From NCBI RefSeq assembly GCF_016862115.1, contig NZ_BOMI01000084.1, positions 62,001 through 126,000 on the forward strand: a DNA stretch of 64,000 bases, given 5' to 3'. Source of the stretch: Paractinoplanes deccanensis. Its GTDB lineage: Bacteria > Actinomycetota > Actinomycetes > Mycobacteriales > Micromonosporaceae. How positions within the stretch are numbered: the stretch's first letter is position 1; every line of letters begins with the position of its first letter. Made by a program: the position numbers and the translations under genes. A model generated the notes under the pieces. It saw only the letters and a list, made by a program, of their open reading frames with translations, had not been told where the DNA came from and did not search any database. Positions 41,261 to 50,054 of this stretch are shown in pieces.

Positions 41261-43543
41261 GTGGAGAACAGCAGCGGTATTTCGCCATCGTCGACAATGG
41301 CCGGACGGCAGGACGGCAGGGCCCTCCCGGAACGATTCGCCCGCCCGCCGGCGCGGCGCTCACCCGTCGAGCGGACCAGGCTTGCCGACCTGATGGACGC
41401 GGGCGTGCGGGGTCCGGTGACGGTGATCCGCGCCGGCGCCGGGTGGGGCAAGAGCACGCTGGTCGCCTCGTGGGTGAGGCAGCGGGAGGCGTCGCAACCG
41501 GTGGGCTGGGTGACGCTCGGCGCCGGGCACAACGATCCCCGCGTTTTCTGGGCGGATCTCCTGACCGCCGTGCGCGCCGGCGGCGCGGTCATCCGCGGCG
41601 ACGGCACGGGTGAGGATCTCGGCCGGCGGCTGGCGTCGGCGCTGGATCTGCTGCCCAAGCCTCTGGTGCTGGTCCTGGACAACCACCACGAGTTGGTCAG
41701 CGCCGCGGTGCTCGACGGCCTGGCCCGGCTGCTGCACGATCCGCCACCGGCGCTGCGCCTGGTGCTGGTCGGCCGGGGCGAGCCGCTCCTGCCCCTGCAC
41801 CGGCTGCGGGCCGCCGGCGAGCTGAGCGAGATTCGCGCCCGGCATCTGGCGTTTTGCGCCGGCGAGGCGGCCGAGTTGCCCGAGCTGCGGCGGCTCCCGC
41901 GGGGCGAGCTGGCGAGGCTGATCACCCGCACCGAGGGCTGGGCGGTCGGCCTGCGCCTGCTGGCCCGCGCCACGGCGGCCGGAGACGGCCGGGAAGTCCG
42001 CGACTACCTGTTGCGCGAGACGGTCGGCGCCCTGCCTCCGGAGACGCAACGGTTCCTCGTGCGGACGAGCATCGCGGAGACGGTCTGCGGTCCGCTGGCC
42101 GACGCCCTCACGGGCGAGCGGAACGGCCTGGCGACCCTGGAGCGGCTGAACGACGCCGACGCGTTCGTGACCCGGATCGAGGAGCGGCCCGGCTGGTACC
42201 GCTACCACCCCCTGCTGCGCGCTGCGCTGCGCCATCAGCTCGCCGTCGAGCAGCCCGGCGCGGAGGCGCACCTGCACCTGATGGCCGCCCGGTGGTACGA
42301 GCGCGAGCGGCTCGTGACGGAGGCGATGCGCCACGCGGTGGCGGCCGAGGAGTGGCGGTATCTCGGCCGGCTCGCCGTGGACCACGCCATGGTCCGCATC
42401 CTGTCCGGCGAGCGGGGCGAGTTCGTCGACCTGCTCCGGCTGATCCCGGCCGGCCGGCACGCGGAATCCCCCGAGCTCGCCCTGTGCGGCGCGGTGGTCC
42501 GGTACGACGATGGCGACCGGCCCGGGGCCGCCGTCATGCTGCGCCTGACCCGTTCGCTCGCCGATGAGCTCGCCGGGGTCGCGGACGCCACCGGCGTCAC
42601 GTTGCGGCTGATGGAGGCCGGCATCTTCCTCTGGCGCAACGGCCGGATGCCCGAGCTGGTCGAGGCGTGTTCGCACCTGCTGGAGGAGCTGAGGGAGTTC
42701 CGGGCCGACCAGCTTCCCTCGCTGCCGCACTACCGGGCGGTCGCGCTGAACGAGAAGGGCGCGGGTCTGCTCTGGACCGGTCACTCGGACGACGCCGACC
42801 GGTACCTGTGGGCGGCGGCCGCGGCCGCCCGCCGAGTCGACGCCCCGGTCATCGAGGTCAACGCCCTGTCGCATCTGGCACTGCTGTCCTACCTGCGGGG
42901 ATCGCCGGCCGAAGCCCGCGGCTTCGTCCAGGCCGCGATCGATCTCGCCCACGAGCACGGCTTCGCCACCTCGTCACAGGCTTCGATGTCGTTGCTCACC
43001 CGGGCGCTGGTGCAGCTCGACGAGGGCCGGCCCGTCGACGCGCGGGAGTCCCTGCGTCTCGGCCTGCACGCCGGCGGCGAGGAGCTCGCCGCCGTTCCGG
43101 CCCGGCTCGCGGTGCTCGTCCGGGCGAAGTTGCTGCTGGCCGCCGGGGAACCGGACGCGGCGCGAGCCACGCTGCGCCAGGCCCGGGAGCGGGCGCCGGT
43201 GTCGCTGGACGCGCCGGTCCTGGAGCGGTGGTTGCGGACGATCGAGTCGAACACCGGCACCGTCCTCGATCATCTGCCCGCCGGGCGCCCGCCGCAGCAG
43301 GCGGATGCGCCGGCGGTGACGTCCGGCGCCGCGGAGGCCGCCGCCCAGGAGGAGACCCTCAGCGACCGGGAGCGCGACGTGCTGCGCTACCTGCCGACCG
43401 TGCTGACCACCTCGGAGATCGCCGGCGACCTGTTCATCTCGGTCAACACGGTCAAGACCCACATGCGATCCATCTATCGCAAGCTCGGCGCGGCCCGGCG
43501 GCGGGAGGCCGTGGTGCGGGCCCAGCAACGCGGCCTGCTCTGA
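41261..43543 (+). CDS. LAL-type (large ATP-binding LuxR) transcriptional regulator
   Basis: About 760 residues. An N-terminal P-loop ATPase (Walker A GAGWGKSTLVASW near residues 55-67; Walker B VLVLDNHHEL), a MalT-like winged/helical middle (HPLLRAALRHQL), TPR-like helices from about 350 to 680, and a C-terminal LuxR HTH (LSDRERDVLRYLPTVLTTSEIAGDLFISVNTVKTHMRSIYRKLG). These are ATP-dependent activators responding to a small ligand. It is divergent from allB and may govern allantoin use, though AllR-type IclR repressors usually do this. GTG 41261 follows GGAAGG; ATG 41297 and 41207 are alternatives. Confidence 0.9.
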   Translation: MENSSGISPSSTMAGRQDGRALPERFARPPARRSPVERTRLADLMDAGVRGPVTVIRAGAGWGKSTLVASWVRQREASQPVGWVTLGAGHNDPRVFWADLLTAVRAGGAVIRGDGTGEDLGRRLASALDLLPKPLVLVLDNHHELVSAAVLDGLARLLHDPPPALRLVLVGRGEPLLPLHRLRAAGELSEIRARHLAFCAGEAAELPELRRLPRGELARLITRTEGWAVGLRLLARATAAGDGREVRDYLLRETVGALPPETQRFLVRTSIAETVCGPLADALTGERNGLATLERLNDADAFVTRIEERPGWYRYHPLLRAALRHQLAVEQPGAEAHLHLMAARWYERERLVTEAMRHAVAAEEWRYLGRLAVDHAMVRILSGERGEFVDLLRLIPAGRHAESPELALCGAVVRYDDGDRPGAAVMLRLTRSLADELAGVADATGVTLRLMEAGIFLWRNGRMPELVEACSHLLEELREFRADQLPSLPHYRAVALNEKGAGLLWTGHSDDADRYLWAAAAAARRVDAPVIEVNALSHLALLSYLRGSPAEARGFVQAAIDLAHEHGFATSSQASMSLLTRALVQLDEGRPVDARESLRLGLHAGGEELAAVPARLAVLVRAKLLLAAGEPDAARATLRQARERAPVSLDAPVLERWLRTIESNTGTVLDHLPAGRPPQQADAPAVTSGAAEAAAQEETLSDRERDVLRYLPTVLTTSEIAGDLFISVNTVKTHMRSIYRKLGAARRREAVVRAQQRGLL

Positions 43544-43552
43544 CGGCCTGCT

Positions 43553-43592
43553 CTGACGGCCTGCGCCGACGTCGGCTCCGCGCGGCCGTCAG
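43553..43592. terminator. Hairpin at convergent 3' ends of LAL gene and deacetylase
   Basis: CTGACGGCC ... GGCCGTCAG, 9-bp arms with a 22-base loop that itself contains GCCGACGTCGGC, a 12-bp palindrome. It overlaps the deacetylase stop (43589). The left side also carries a 13-base direct duplication of GGCCTGCTCTGAC that includes the LAL stop codon. Confidence 0.5.
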
Positions 43593-44428
43593 GGGATGTA
43601 GTCCTCCAAGCGGGCGGGGGTCAGTCCCGCCTTGTGGATGGCGTTGAGGACGGCCAGGAAGTCGTCGGGGAAGCGGGGGCGGAAGTGCATCAGGATGATG
43701 TCGCCGGGCTTGACGGTCTTGCCCTCCTGGTAGAAGACGACGCCGTGGTCGGTGGTCTCCTTCCAGTAGAAGGCGGCCTTCATGCCACAGTCCTTTACCA
43801 CGCGCAGCGTGGTGGCGTCGTGGGTGCCGCCGGGCGGGCGGAACAGGACGGGGCGGCGGCCGTAGTAGGCGGCGAGGCGGTCGGCGCCGCCGCAGATCTC
43901 GCTCTTCTGGAAGGCGTACGACTTGCCCTTGAGGTTGGGGTGGCTGATCGTGTGGTCCTCGATCGTGGCGCCGGCGGACTCCAGGGCCTTGAAGTAGGCG
44001 GGGTTGTCCTTGATGGCGTTGACCTCGAGGAAGAGGGTGGTCGGCACGTTGGCGGCCTGGAGCAGCCGCAGGGCCTGGGGGTGCTTGACCCAGCCGTCGT
44101 CGATGGTGATGAAGGCGATCTTCTGGTCGGTGGGGACGCGGCTGAACCACCCGGCGGCGTTGCCCGCGGGGAGCGTGACCTTGGTGGGTGCGGGGGCCGG
44201 CGGGAACTGCGGGATGCGGTTGCGGAGGGCCGGCGGGAGGGCGGCCAGAGCGGCCTGGCGCGTGTCGGTGGCCGGCGCGGCGGTGGACGGGGTGGTGACG
44301 GGCGGTGCCTCGTACGACGGGCTCGGGCTCGCGGGGGCCGACGAGGAACCGCCGGCCGCGCTGCACCCGGCGGCGACCGCCAGCAACGCGCTCGTGGCCA
44401 CCGTTCGGACTGCCCTGCTGAACCGCAT
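43589..44428 (-). CDS. Polysaccharide deacetylase lipoprotein (CE4)
   Basis: 279 residues. Lipobox in LLAVAAGCSAAGG (cysteine near 22), then a Pro/Ser/Ala linker, then the NodB homology domain: ITIDDGW (motif 1), DHTISHPNL (motif 2 histidines), FRPPGGTHD (motif 3), YWKETTDHGV, and LMHFRP (motif 5). It should be anchored outside the membrane and remove N-acetyl groups from peptidoglycan or another amino-sugar polymer. ATG 44428 gives the signal peptide; the longer frame to 44785 overlaps the CDF promoter. Confidence 0.92.
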   Translation of the reverse strand: MRFSRAVRTVATSALLAVAAGCSAAGGSSSAPASPSPSYEAPPVTTPSTAAPATDTRQAALAALPPALRNRIPQFPPAPAPTKVTLPAGNAAGWFSRVPTDQKIAFITIDDGWVKHPQALRLLQAANVPTTLFLEVNAIKDNPAYFKALESAGATIEDHTISHPNLKGKSYAFQKSEICGGADRLAAYYGRRPVLFRPPGGTHDATTLRVVKDCGMKAAFYWKETTDHGVVFYQEGKTVKPGDIILMHFRPRFPDDFLAVLNAIHKAGLTPARLEDYIP

Positions 44429-44622
44429 GTCTACGCCCCCGTCGAAGTTGACTATCAGTAAGTACGACGGCTGTCGTGGGCCGGATGCCCACCGGGGCGC
44501 CGAACTGTGCCCGGAGTCATGATCGTCGACGGGCGCAACCCGGCACGGCCGGCGGCGTGCAACGGCGGTGTTCTTGCAGCTCGTTGGCATCTGCCGCGTT
44601 GTCGCATGCCTAGTCTGGCCGC

Positions 44623-44628
44623 TATGGT
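44623..44628 (+). promoter_or_regulatory. -10 box TATGGT, leaderless
   Basis: TATGGT ends 6 bases before the ATG at 44635 of the cation exporter gene. Confidence 0.5.
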
Positions 44629-44634
44629 CGGGGC

Positions 44635-45702
44635 ATGGGGAACCCGGGAACGGCGCATCACGAGCACGCCGACGGCACTCACCACACGCACAGTCACGAT
44701 CACGGTGGGTCGCGCCTGTGGGGGCGCATCCGGCATGCCGTGACGCCGCATTCGCACGACAGCGCGGCGCGGGTCGACTCGGCACTCGAAGCGTCGCGGG
44801 AAGGGCTTCGAGCGCTGTGGATCTCGCTGGTAATCCTGGGGGCGACGGCGGGGCTCCAGGCCGCCGTTTTCGCGGTGTCCGGTTCGGTGGCCTTGCTCGG
44901 AGACACGCTGCACAACGTGGCGGACGCGCTCACTGCCGTACCGCTGGGGATCGCGTTCCTGCTCGGCCGGCGGGCGGCGACCCGGGCGTACACGTACGGG
45001 TTCGGCCGGGCCGAGGATCTGGCCGGCGTGGTGATCGTGCTGGTCATCGCGGCGTCGGCGGTGGCGGCGGGGTGGACGGCGATCGACCGGCTGCTCGATC
45101 CGCGGCCGATGGCGCACGCGGGGTGGGTGCTGGCGGCGGGGCTGATCGGGTTCGCGGGCAACGAGGTGGTGGCGCGCTACCGGATCACGGTCGGACGGCG
45201 GATCGGCTCGGCCGCGCTGGTCGCCGACGGGCTGCACGCGCGGACGGACGGCTTCGCGTCGCTGGCGGTGGTCGCGGCGGCGGCCGGGTCGTGGCTGGGG
45301 CTGCCGTGGGCCGATCCGGTGGTGGGGCTCGCCATCGCGGTGGCGATCACGCTGGTGCTGGTGGACGCGGCGAAGGAGATCTACCGCCGGCTGATGGACC
45401 GGGTCGACCCGGCGATCGTCGACGAAGCGGAAGGGGCCCTGCGCGAGATCCCGGGCATCGACGGCGTGCCGGCGCTGCGGCTGCGCTGGATCGGCCACAG
45501 GCTGCACGCCGAGGCGACGGTGGTCGTCCCGGCGCACCTGTCGCTGATCGCCGCCCATGAGATCGCGGCCGACGCGGAACACCAGCTGACCCACCGGATC
45601 CCGCACCTGACGACGGCCACGGTGCACGTGGACCCGGCGACGCATCCCGGCGACGAGCACCACCTGGCGCTGTCGCACCATCGGCGCGCGCACGTCCACT
45701 GA
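44635..45702 (+). CDS. Cation diffusion facilitator (CDF) metal exporter
   Basis: 355 residues: a His/Asp-rich N-terminus (AHHEHADGTHHTHSHDHG), six membrane helices (about 50-250), a cytoplasmic domain (255-335) and a second His cluster at the C-terminus (HPGDEHHLALSHH, HVH). Intramembrane metal site is GDTLHNVADALT in helix 2 and VADGLHARTDGFASLAV in helix 5, giving a histidine-aspartate pair on each side, usual for Zn(II)/Co(II) exporters. The histidine tails probably buffer or sense metal. Monocistronic and leaderless. Confidence 0.93.
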   Translation: MGNPGTAHHEHADGTHHTHSHDHGGSRLWGRIRHAVTPHSHDSAARVDSALEASREGLRALWISLVILGATAGLQAAVFAVSGSVALLGDTLHNVADALTAVPLGIAFLLGRRAATRAYTYGFGRAEDLAGVVIVLVIAASAVAAGWTAIDRLLDPRPMAHAGWVLAAGLIGFAGNEVVARYRITVGRRIGSAALVADGLHARTDGFASLAVVAAAAGSWLGLPWADPVVGLAIAVAITLVLVDAAKEIYRRLMDRVDPAIVDEAEGALREIPGIDGVPALRLRWIGHRLHAEATVVVPAHLSLIAAHEIAADAEHQLTHRIPHLTTATVHVDPATHPGDEHHLALSHHRRAHVH

Positions 45703-45711
45703 GGCCGAGGG

Positions 45712-46080
45712 TCAACCGTCCCAGTCGAGCTGGTGTTCGGGGACGCCGACGGAGCGGCCGTAGGACTTGGCGGCCTCGTGGGTCTCGGTGTCGCCGGGGC
45801 CGTAGCGGAAGATCTTGCCGGCGAAGACGACCACGTGATCCTCGCCGTCGCTGAAGTCGGCGTACCAGCCGCCCTCGGGATTCAGGCAGGCCGAGAGCGC
45901 GTCGGCCAGGGCGCCGGCGTCGTCGGACTCGAAGTCGATGACGGTCCAGGCGGCGGGCTGGGCGGCGGCCTGCGTGTTCTCCTGGTCCTGGCGGAAGACG
46001 CGGACGATGCGGGTGCCGGGCGGGGCGAACTCGGCGCCGGGGCGCAGGCTGTCGCCGATCAGGCGGCCGGTGACGGGCAT
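45712..46080 (-). CDS. Hypothetical protein (122 aa)
   Basis: 122 residues, soluble, mixed alpha/beta, with RIVRVFRQDQENTQAA and GGWYADFSDGEDHVVVFAGKIFRYGPGD. No family known to me. It begins 22 bases inside the upstream alpha/beta hydrolase gene, so the two are coupled; the hydrolase may need it or share its regulation. The frame extending to 46344 is a shadow of that hydrolase. Confidence 0.75.
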   Translation of the reverse strand: MPVTGRLIGDSLRPGAEFAPPGTRIVRVFRQDQENTQAAAQPAAWTVIDFESDDAGALADALSACLNPEGGWYADFSDGEDHVVVFAGKIFRYGPGDTETHEAAKSYGRSVGVPEHQLDWDG

Positions 46081-46922
46081 GGGGTCTCCTGCTCGGTGGA
46101 CCACAGCGCTTCGAGGAGGGCGTTGACGGTGGCGGGCTGGTCGCGGTGGGGGTCGTGGGCGGCGCCGGTGACACGCACGAGGCGGGCGCCGATCTTGTCG
46201 GCGACGGTCGAGGCCACGGCCCGCATCACGGCGGCCATGCCGGGGCGGAAGCCGGGCGGGACCCGCTCCCACCCGCCGACGATCACCAGTTTCGGGAAGG
46301 CGGCCTGCGCAAGCGGAGTGACGGCCAGCTCGGCAAGCCAGCAAGGACGCTCGCCCAGCGCCGTCCGCGCCGCGCGGAGCAGACGGTCTGCCGGCTCGGG
46401 CGTGGGCGCGTCACGATACGCGGTTGCAACGTACTCCTCGGGGGTTCCTCGGCGGGCTCCGGCCATGAACCGGCGGCCGTCCTCGATGGCGGCGGCCACG
46501 ACGGGCTCGCCGGCGGCCAGTTGGTGCGCGCACGGCTCGATCAAGGTCAGCGAGCGGACCAGGCCGGGGCGGGCGGCGGCCGCGAGCATCGCGACCGTTC
46601 CGCCGTACGAGTGGCCGACCAGGTGAGCGCCGGAGCCCATCAGCGCGACGATGTCCTCGGCGTCGACCTCGTAGTCGCTGGTGACACCGCCACCGCCGCG
46701 ATGGTGTCCGCGGCCGGCGGGGTCGCCGTCGGTGGGGGCGCTGCCGAGGTCGGGGCTGTCGCCGAAGCCGCGGCGGTCGGGTAGCAGGATGCGGCGGGTG
46801 CGTGCCAGGGGGCGTTGCCGCTCGAAGGCGTGCGCCGCCCACGTGAAGGTGCCGTGGATCAGGATCGCGGGGTCACGGTGCGCCGGTCCGTCCCATGTGG
46901 AGACATTGATCGGCGTACGCAT
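46059..46922 (-). CDS. Alpha/beta hydrolase
   Basis: 287 residues. The nucleophile elbow is GHSYGG (HLVGHSYGGTVAMLAA), an oxyanion region is at ILIHGTF, and a C-terminal catalytic histidine lies near VTGAAHDPH. Lipase/esterase or haloalkane-type hydrolysis is possible; the substrate is unknown. A TACCTT box 6 bases before the ATG marks a leaderless promoter. Its 3' end overlaps the 122-residue gene. Confidence 0.9.
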   Translation of the reverse strand: MRTPINVSTWDGPAHRDPAILIHGTFTWAAHAFERQRPLARTRRILLPDRRGFGDSPDLGSAPTDGDPAGRGHHRGGGGVTSDYEVDAEDIVALMGSGAHLVGHSYGGTVAMLAAAARPGLVRSLTLIEPCAHQLAAGEPVVAAAIEDGRRFMAGARRGTPEEYVATAYRDAPTPEPADRLLRAARTALGERPCWLAELAVTPLAQAAFPKLVIVGGWERVPPGFRPGMAAVMRAVASTVADKIGARLVRVTGAAHDPHRDQPATVNALLEALWSTEQETPCPSPAA

Positions 46923-46928
46923 GTGAGC

Positions 46929-46934
46929 AAGGTA
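46929..46934 (-). promoter_or_regulatory. -10 box TACCTT, leaderless, for the hydrolase
   Basis: Minus-strand TACCTT ends 6 bases before the ATG at 46922. Confidence 0.45.
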
Positions 46935-46982
46935 GCGGATCGACCCGGCGCCGCGCCGGGAAGCCTGCCCTTACCGCCCAGA

Positions 46983-47720
46983 TCAGCGACGCGCGCCGCG
47001 CCACAGCGGCGAGACGGCGAGCAGGCCGAGGCCGACCAGCGTGAGCAGGCGGAACTCGGTCGTCATGAGCGGTTCCCAGAGCAGGGCGAACTGCGCGGTG
47101 CCGAACCGGGCGGCGGCGTTGAAGATCAAATACCAGGCCACGATCAGCGTGTACGGGGTGACGAAGACGAGTCCGAGCGCGCCGATCCAGCGCCGGATCC
47201 GCCAGCCGAGGAGCACACCGGCGACGGCGAAGAGCACCGACAGGACCGTGGCGAGCCAGGGCTCGGAGCGTTCGACGTCGATGACGCCGTCCCGGTCGAC
47301 GGAGAGGCGCCAGTGGTCGCGGGCCGCGGTGAGCTCCAGGTCGTCCGGCTCGCCGACACGCCAGCCGGCGGCCTCGAGACGCGTCGCCACGACGGCGAGA
47401 TCGCCGGGGCCGCCGGTGAGCTCGGCGGTGACCGAGCCGGCGCCGTAGTCGCCGTAGCCCCAGACGAGCCCGTCGGGCGAGCTGTCCGGCGAGCCCGCGA
47501 CGTCCTCGTGCCGGCGGGTCTCGGACCACGCGGCGCCGGGCAGCACGGTGTCGGCGATCGCGCCCATCTGCTGGCCGCTCGGCAGGTCGGCGGCGGCGGT
47601 CCAGCCGAGCCGGGCGCCGGCGGCGGCGAACAGGGCGGCGACGGTGAGGGCGAGCCACACGCCGAGCGCGGCCCGGCGGCGGGTGGTTTTCTCCGCGGGA
47701 ACCGCGACCATGTCGATCAT
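46983..47720 (-). CDS. Membrane protein of unknown function (245 aa)
   Basis: 245 residues: a membrane helix at about 17-36, an exposed region (40-150) with the beta-rich pattern WGYGDYGAGSVTAELTGG and LEAAGWRVGEP, then three C-terminal helices (about 155-235). The outside domain looks like a small sheet of unknown function. ATG 47720 is supported by a TAAGGT box 8 bases upstream; ATG 47711 would remove the box spacing. No family recognised. Confidence 0.75.
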   Translation of the reverse strand: MIDMVAVPAEKTTRRRAALGVWLALTVAALFAAAGARLGWTAAADLPSGQQMGAIADTVLPGAAWSETRRHEDVAGSPDSSPDGLVWGYGDYGAGSVTAELTGGPGDLAVVATRLEAAGWRVGEPDDLELTAARDHWRLSVDRDGVIDVERSEPWLATVLSVLFAVAGVLLGWRIRRWIGALGLVFVTPYTLIVAWYLIFNAAARFGTAQFALLWEPLMTTEFRLLTLVGLGLLAVSPLWRGARR

Positions 47721-47728
47721 CGATGGGC

Positions 47729-47734
47729 ACCTTA
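47729..47734 (-). promoter_or_regulatory. -10 box TAAGGT, leaderless
   Basis: Minus-strand TAAGGT ends 8 bases before ATG 47720. Confidence 0.45.
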
Positions 47735-47846
47735 GCGGGACGTGGCAGTGGCGCGAAAGGCGCGCTGCGGCCCCAAGTGGCAGCCGGATCGCGCCGAGAG
47801 GCGGGTTCGCGGCTGTGCGCGTGGCCCGCCCCCCGCGCGCGTACCT

Positions 47847-48890
47847 CTAAGAGATCGTGGCTTGGAGGGTGTAGATCTGCGTGCCGGCGGCCTCTTCGCC
47901 GTTGTCGGGCGCGGCCCACATGGTGATCGTCGAGCCGGTCGCGGCGAGCTTGACGGGGTTGCGGGTGAGCACGTGCCCGGCGGCGGACCACTGCTGGAAC
48001 GGGAACTCGTTGATGATCGTGCGGCGGTGCAGGTCGATCAGCGTGATGCCGCCGAGCTCGTAGCTGCCGGTGGCGCCCGGCGCCTGCGGGAGCCCGGTGA
48101 CGCCGGCGCAGGCCATCTTGCCGGCGGGGACGTATTGGCAGTCCTGGAAGTCGATCAGGTTGGTCGGGTTGAGCCAGGTGGTGAGCTGCCGGCCGGCGCG
48201 CGTCCACTCGTAGAACTTGCGCGAGCCCCAGTTGTTGCCGACGTAGCGGCCGGTGGTGGGGTCGTAGACGATGCCGCCGATGTGGTCGCGGACGGTGAAG
48301 AGCCGGGTGACCTTCAGCGTGCGCGCGTCGACCTTGTAGATGTCGGCGGAGCTGGTGGGACGGTACTGCGCGACGGGCACCAGGATGTCGTTGCCGGCGA
48401 TGTCGATGCCGCCGGGGTGGTAGACGATGTCGTGGCCGAGGATCACATCCTTGATGAGCCTGCCGGCGCGGTCGATGACGAAGAGGTGGCCGACGCCCTT
48501 GCCGGGGGTGCGGTCGTAGCCGTCGACCGGCTCGGGGTACTTGACCGTGGGTTCGATGATCTCGACGGAGCTGAGGTAGAAGCGGTCCTTCGTGACGACC
48601 AGGCCCTCGGGGTGGAAGGTCGGGAAGTCCAGCTTCAACGCGGACAGCTGCGCCCACGCGGTGGACCGGGTCACGGCCGCCAGGTCCTTGGCGAGCGCGC
48701 TGTCGGTCCGGGCGTGCGCGTCCCGGGTCGGCGCGGTCTGCGCGTCGCTGCCGGCCGGCGCGGTCTGCGCGTCGCCGCGGGTCGGCGCGGTCTGCGCGTC
48801 GCCGCGGGCGGGTGCGGCCTGGGCGGCCGCGCCGGCGCCGGCGGTGACCAGGGCCAGCGTCGCGCCGAGGATCAGAGCGAGTTTCTTCAT
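47847..48890 (-). CDS. Secreted DUF6454-like beta-propeller protein
   Basis: 347 residues. A signal peptide (residues 1-26, ending AAAQAAP) and three 9-residue repeats (GDAQTAPTR, GDAQTAPAG, SDAQTAPTR) precede a globular domain of about 285 residues rich in short beta-strands with HPEGLVV, HPGGIDIAGNDILVPVAQ, DHIGGIVYDPTTGRYVGNNWGSR and ELGGITLIDLHR, as in propeller-like proteins annotated DUF6454. Function unknown. ATG 48890 gives the signal peptide. The gene is isolated between two others on the same strand. Confidence 0.82.
   Translation of the reverse strand: MKKLALILGATLALVTAGAGAAAQAAPARGDAQTAPTRGDAQTAPAGSDAQTAPTRDAHARTDSALAKDLAAVTRSTAWAQLSALKLDFPTFHPEGLVVTKDRFYLSSVEIIEPTVKYPEPVDGYDRTPGKGVGHLFVIDRAGRLIKDVILGHDIVYHPGGIDIAGNDILVPVAQYRPTSSADIYKVDARTLKVTRLFTVRDHIGGIVYDPTTGRYVGNNWGSRKFYEWTRAGRQLTTWLNPTNLIDFQDCQYVPAGKMACAGVTGLPQAPGATGSYELGGITLIDLHRRTIINEFPFQQWSAAGHVLTRNPVKLAATGSTITMWAAPDNGEEAAGTQIYTLQATIS
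48723..48806. repeat. Three 27-bp tandem units in the DUF6454-like gene
   Basis: Three in-frame copies of a 27-bp unit coding (G/S)DAQTAPxx in the linker just after the signal peptide. Confidence 0.8.
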
Positions 48891-48935
48891 CCGGCCAGCA
48901 TGGATCGTCCTCCTGAACGAGGCTCGTCGATCACG

Positions 48936-50054
48936 TTAGAGGAAGGTCATCAACTCCCGTCGGGAGAATCCGGCGCCGGTGAGGGCGCCGCAGTCGAGGC
49001 CGCGCAGGAGATAGGCGGCCAGGGCGCGTGCCGTGGCCGGCTCGTCGGCGATGCCGCTCTCCTGGCGGTCGACGTAGCGGCGCAGGCGGGTCTCCGCGGC
49101 GTCGCGGCCGTCGCGGAAGAAGGAGTAGGTGGCGGCGTAGCGGGTGGGCAGCTGGGCGGGATGCAGGTCCCAGCCCTGGTAGAAGCCTCGTTCGAGCGAG
49201 CGGCGCACGAGCCGGTGATGCAGCTGCCACGCGCCGTGGACGTCGTCGCGCGAACCGACCGGGAGGATGTTGGTCGAGCCGTCGGAGAGGCGGACGCCGG
49301 TCTGCGCGGCGGCCACCTGCATGACGGCCTTGGCGTAGTCGGCCGCGGGATGGTCCATCGCCTGGTAGGCGGCGGCCACCCCGGCGGCGGCGCTGTAGTC
49401 GTAGGTGCCGTAGTGCAGACCGGTGCAGCGCCCCTCGGCCGCGGTGATCAGCTGGGCGACCGTGGCGACGCCGTCGGCGGAGAGGATGGCGCTGGGCAGT
49501 TCCACCTGGATCTCGAAGCCGATCGGGGCGCCGAGCTTGTCCAGCAGGGCGACCATGGCGGTGACCTGGGCGGGGCCGCTGACCTTGGGCAGAGTGACCA
49601 CGAAGCCCGTGTCCTGATAGGAGTCGAGGAAGAGGTCGAGCGTCCTGATCGCGCGATGCCGGGTCGGCGCCTCCAGCGACTTGATGCGGAGGCCCAGGAA
49701 GGGCGGCAGCGGGCCGTCGCGCAGGATCCGGGCGGCACGGCGGACGGCAGCGTCCTCCTGCTCGTCGTCGCGGACGCCGTAACCGTCCTCGAAATCGACG
49801 CGCAGGTCCTCGATGGGCTCCTCCGCCAGCTTGCGGCGGATCTGCTCCTCCTCCCAGGGAAAGGCGAACTCGTCCATGGCGCGGAGGGCGGCCGCGCCCC
49901 AGTCGCGGAAGCCGTCGAGCCGGTCGGCGGGCACGTAGACGGTGTGCACCGGCTGGCGGCCCGGCCGCTCCCCCGGATAGCGGCTCTTGAGGTAGGCGTC
50001 GTGCTCGGTGAGGCGTGCGTCGAGGTCGGCGTAGTCGTCGCTGGTGAGAGCCAT
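48936..50054 (-). CDS. Aldolase/citrate lyase-fold protein (DUF6986), partner of malate synthase
   Basis: 372 residues. A HpcH/CitE-like barrel is suggested by LRVDFEDGYGVRDD (metal-binding acidic pair), FVVTLPKVSGPAQV and GFEIQVELPSAIL (the EIQ/E pair), and the closing LHYGTYDYSAAAGV. It should bind Mg2+ and cleave or form a C-C bond involving a two-carbon acid. ATG 50054 shares bases with the malate synthase TGA. This coupling makes glyoxylate a likely product or substrate; a role on ureidoglycolate is conceivable but unproven. Confidence 0.87.
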   Translation of the reverse strand: MALTSDDYADLDARLTEHDAYLKSRYPGERPGRQPVHTVYVPADRLDGFRDWGAAALRAMDEFAFPWEEEQIRRKLAEEPIEDLRVDFEDGYGVRDDEQEDAAVRRAARILRDGPLPPFLGLRIKSLEAPTRHRAIRTLDLFLDSYQDTGFVVTLPKVSGPAQVTAMVALLDKLGAPIGFEIQVELPSAILSADGVATVAQLITAAEGRCTGLHYGTYDYSAAAGVAAAYQAMDHPAADYAKAVMQVAAAQTGVRLSDGSTNILPVGSRDDVHGAWQLHHRLVRRSLERGFYQGWDLHPAQLPTRYAATYSFFRDGRDAAETRLRRYVDRQESGIADEPATARALAAYLLRGLDCGALTGAGFSRRELMTFL

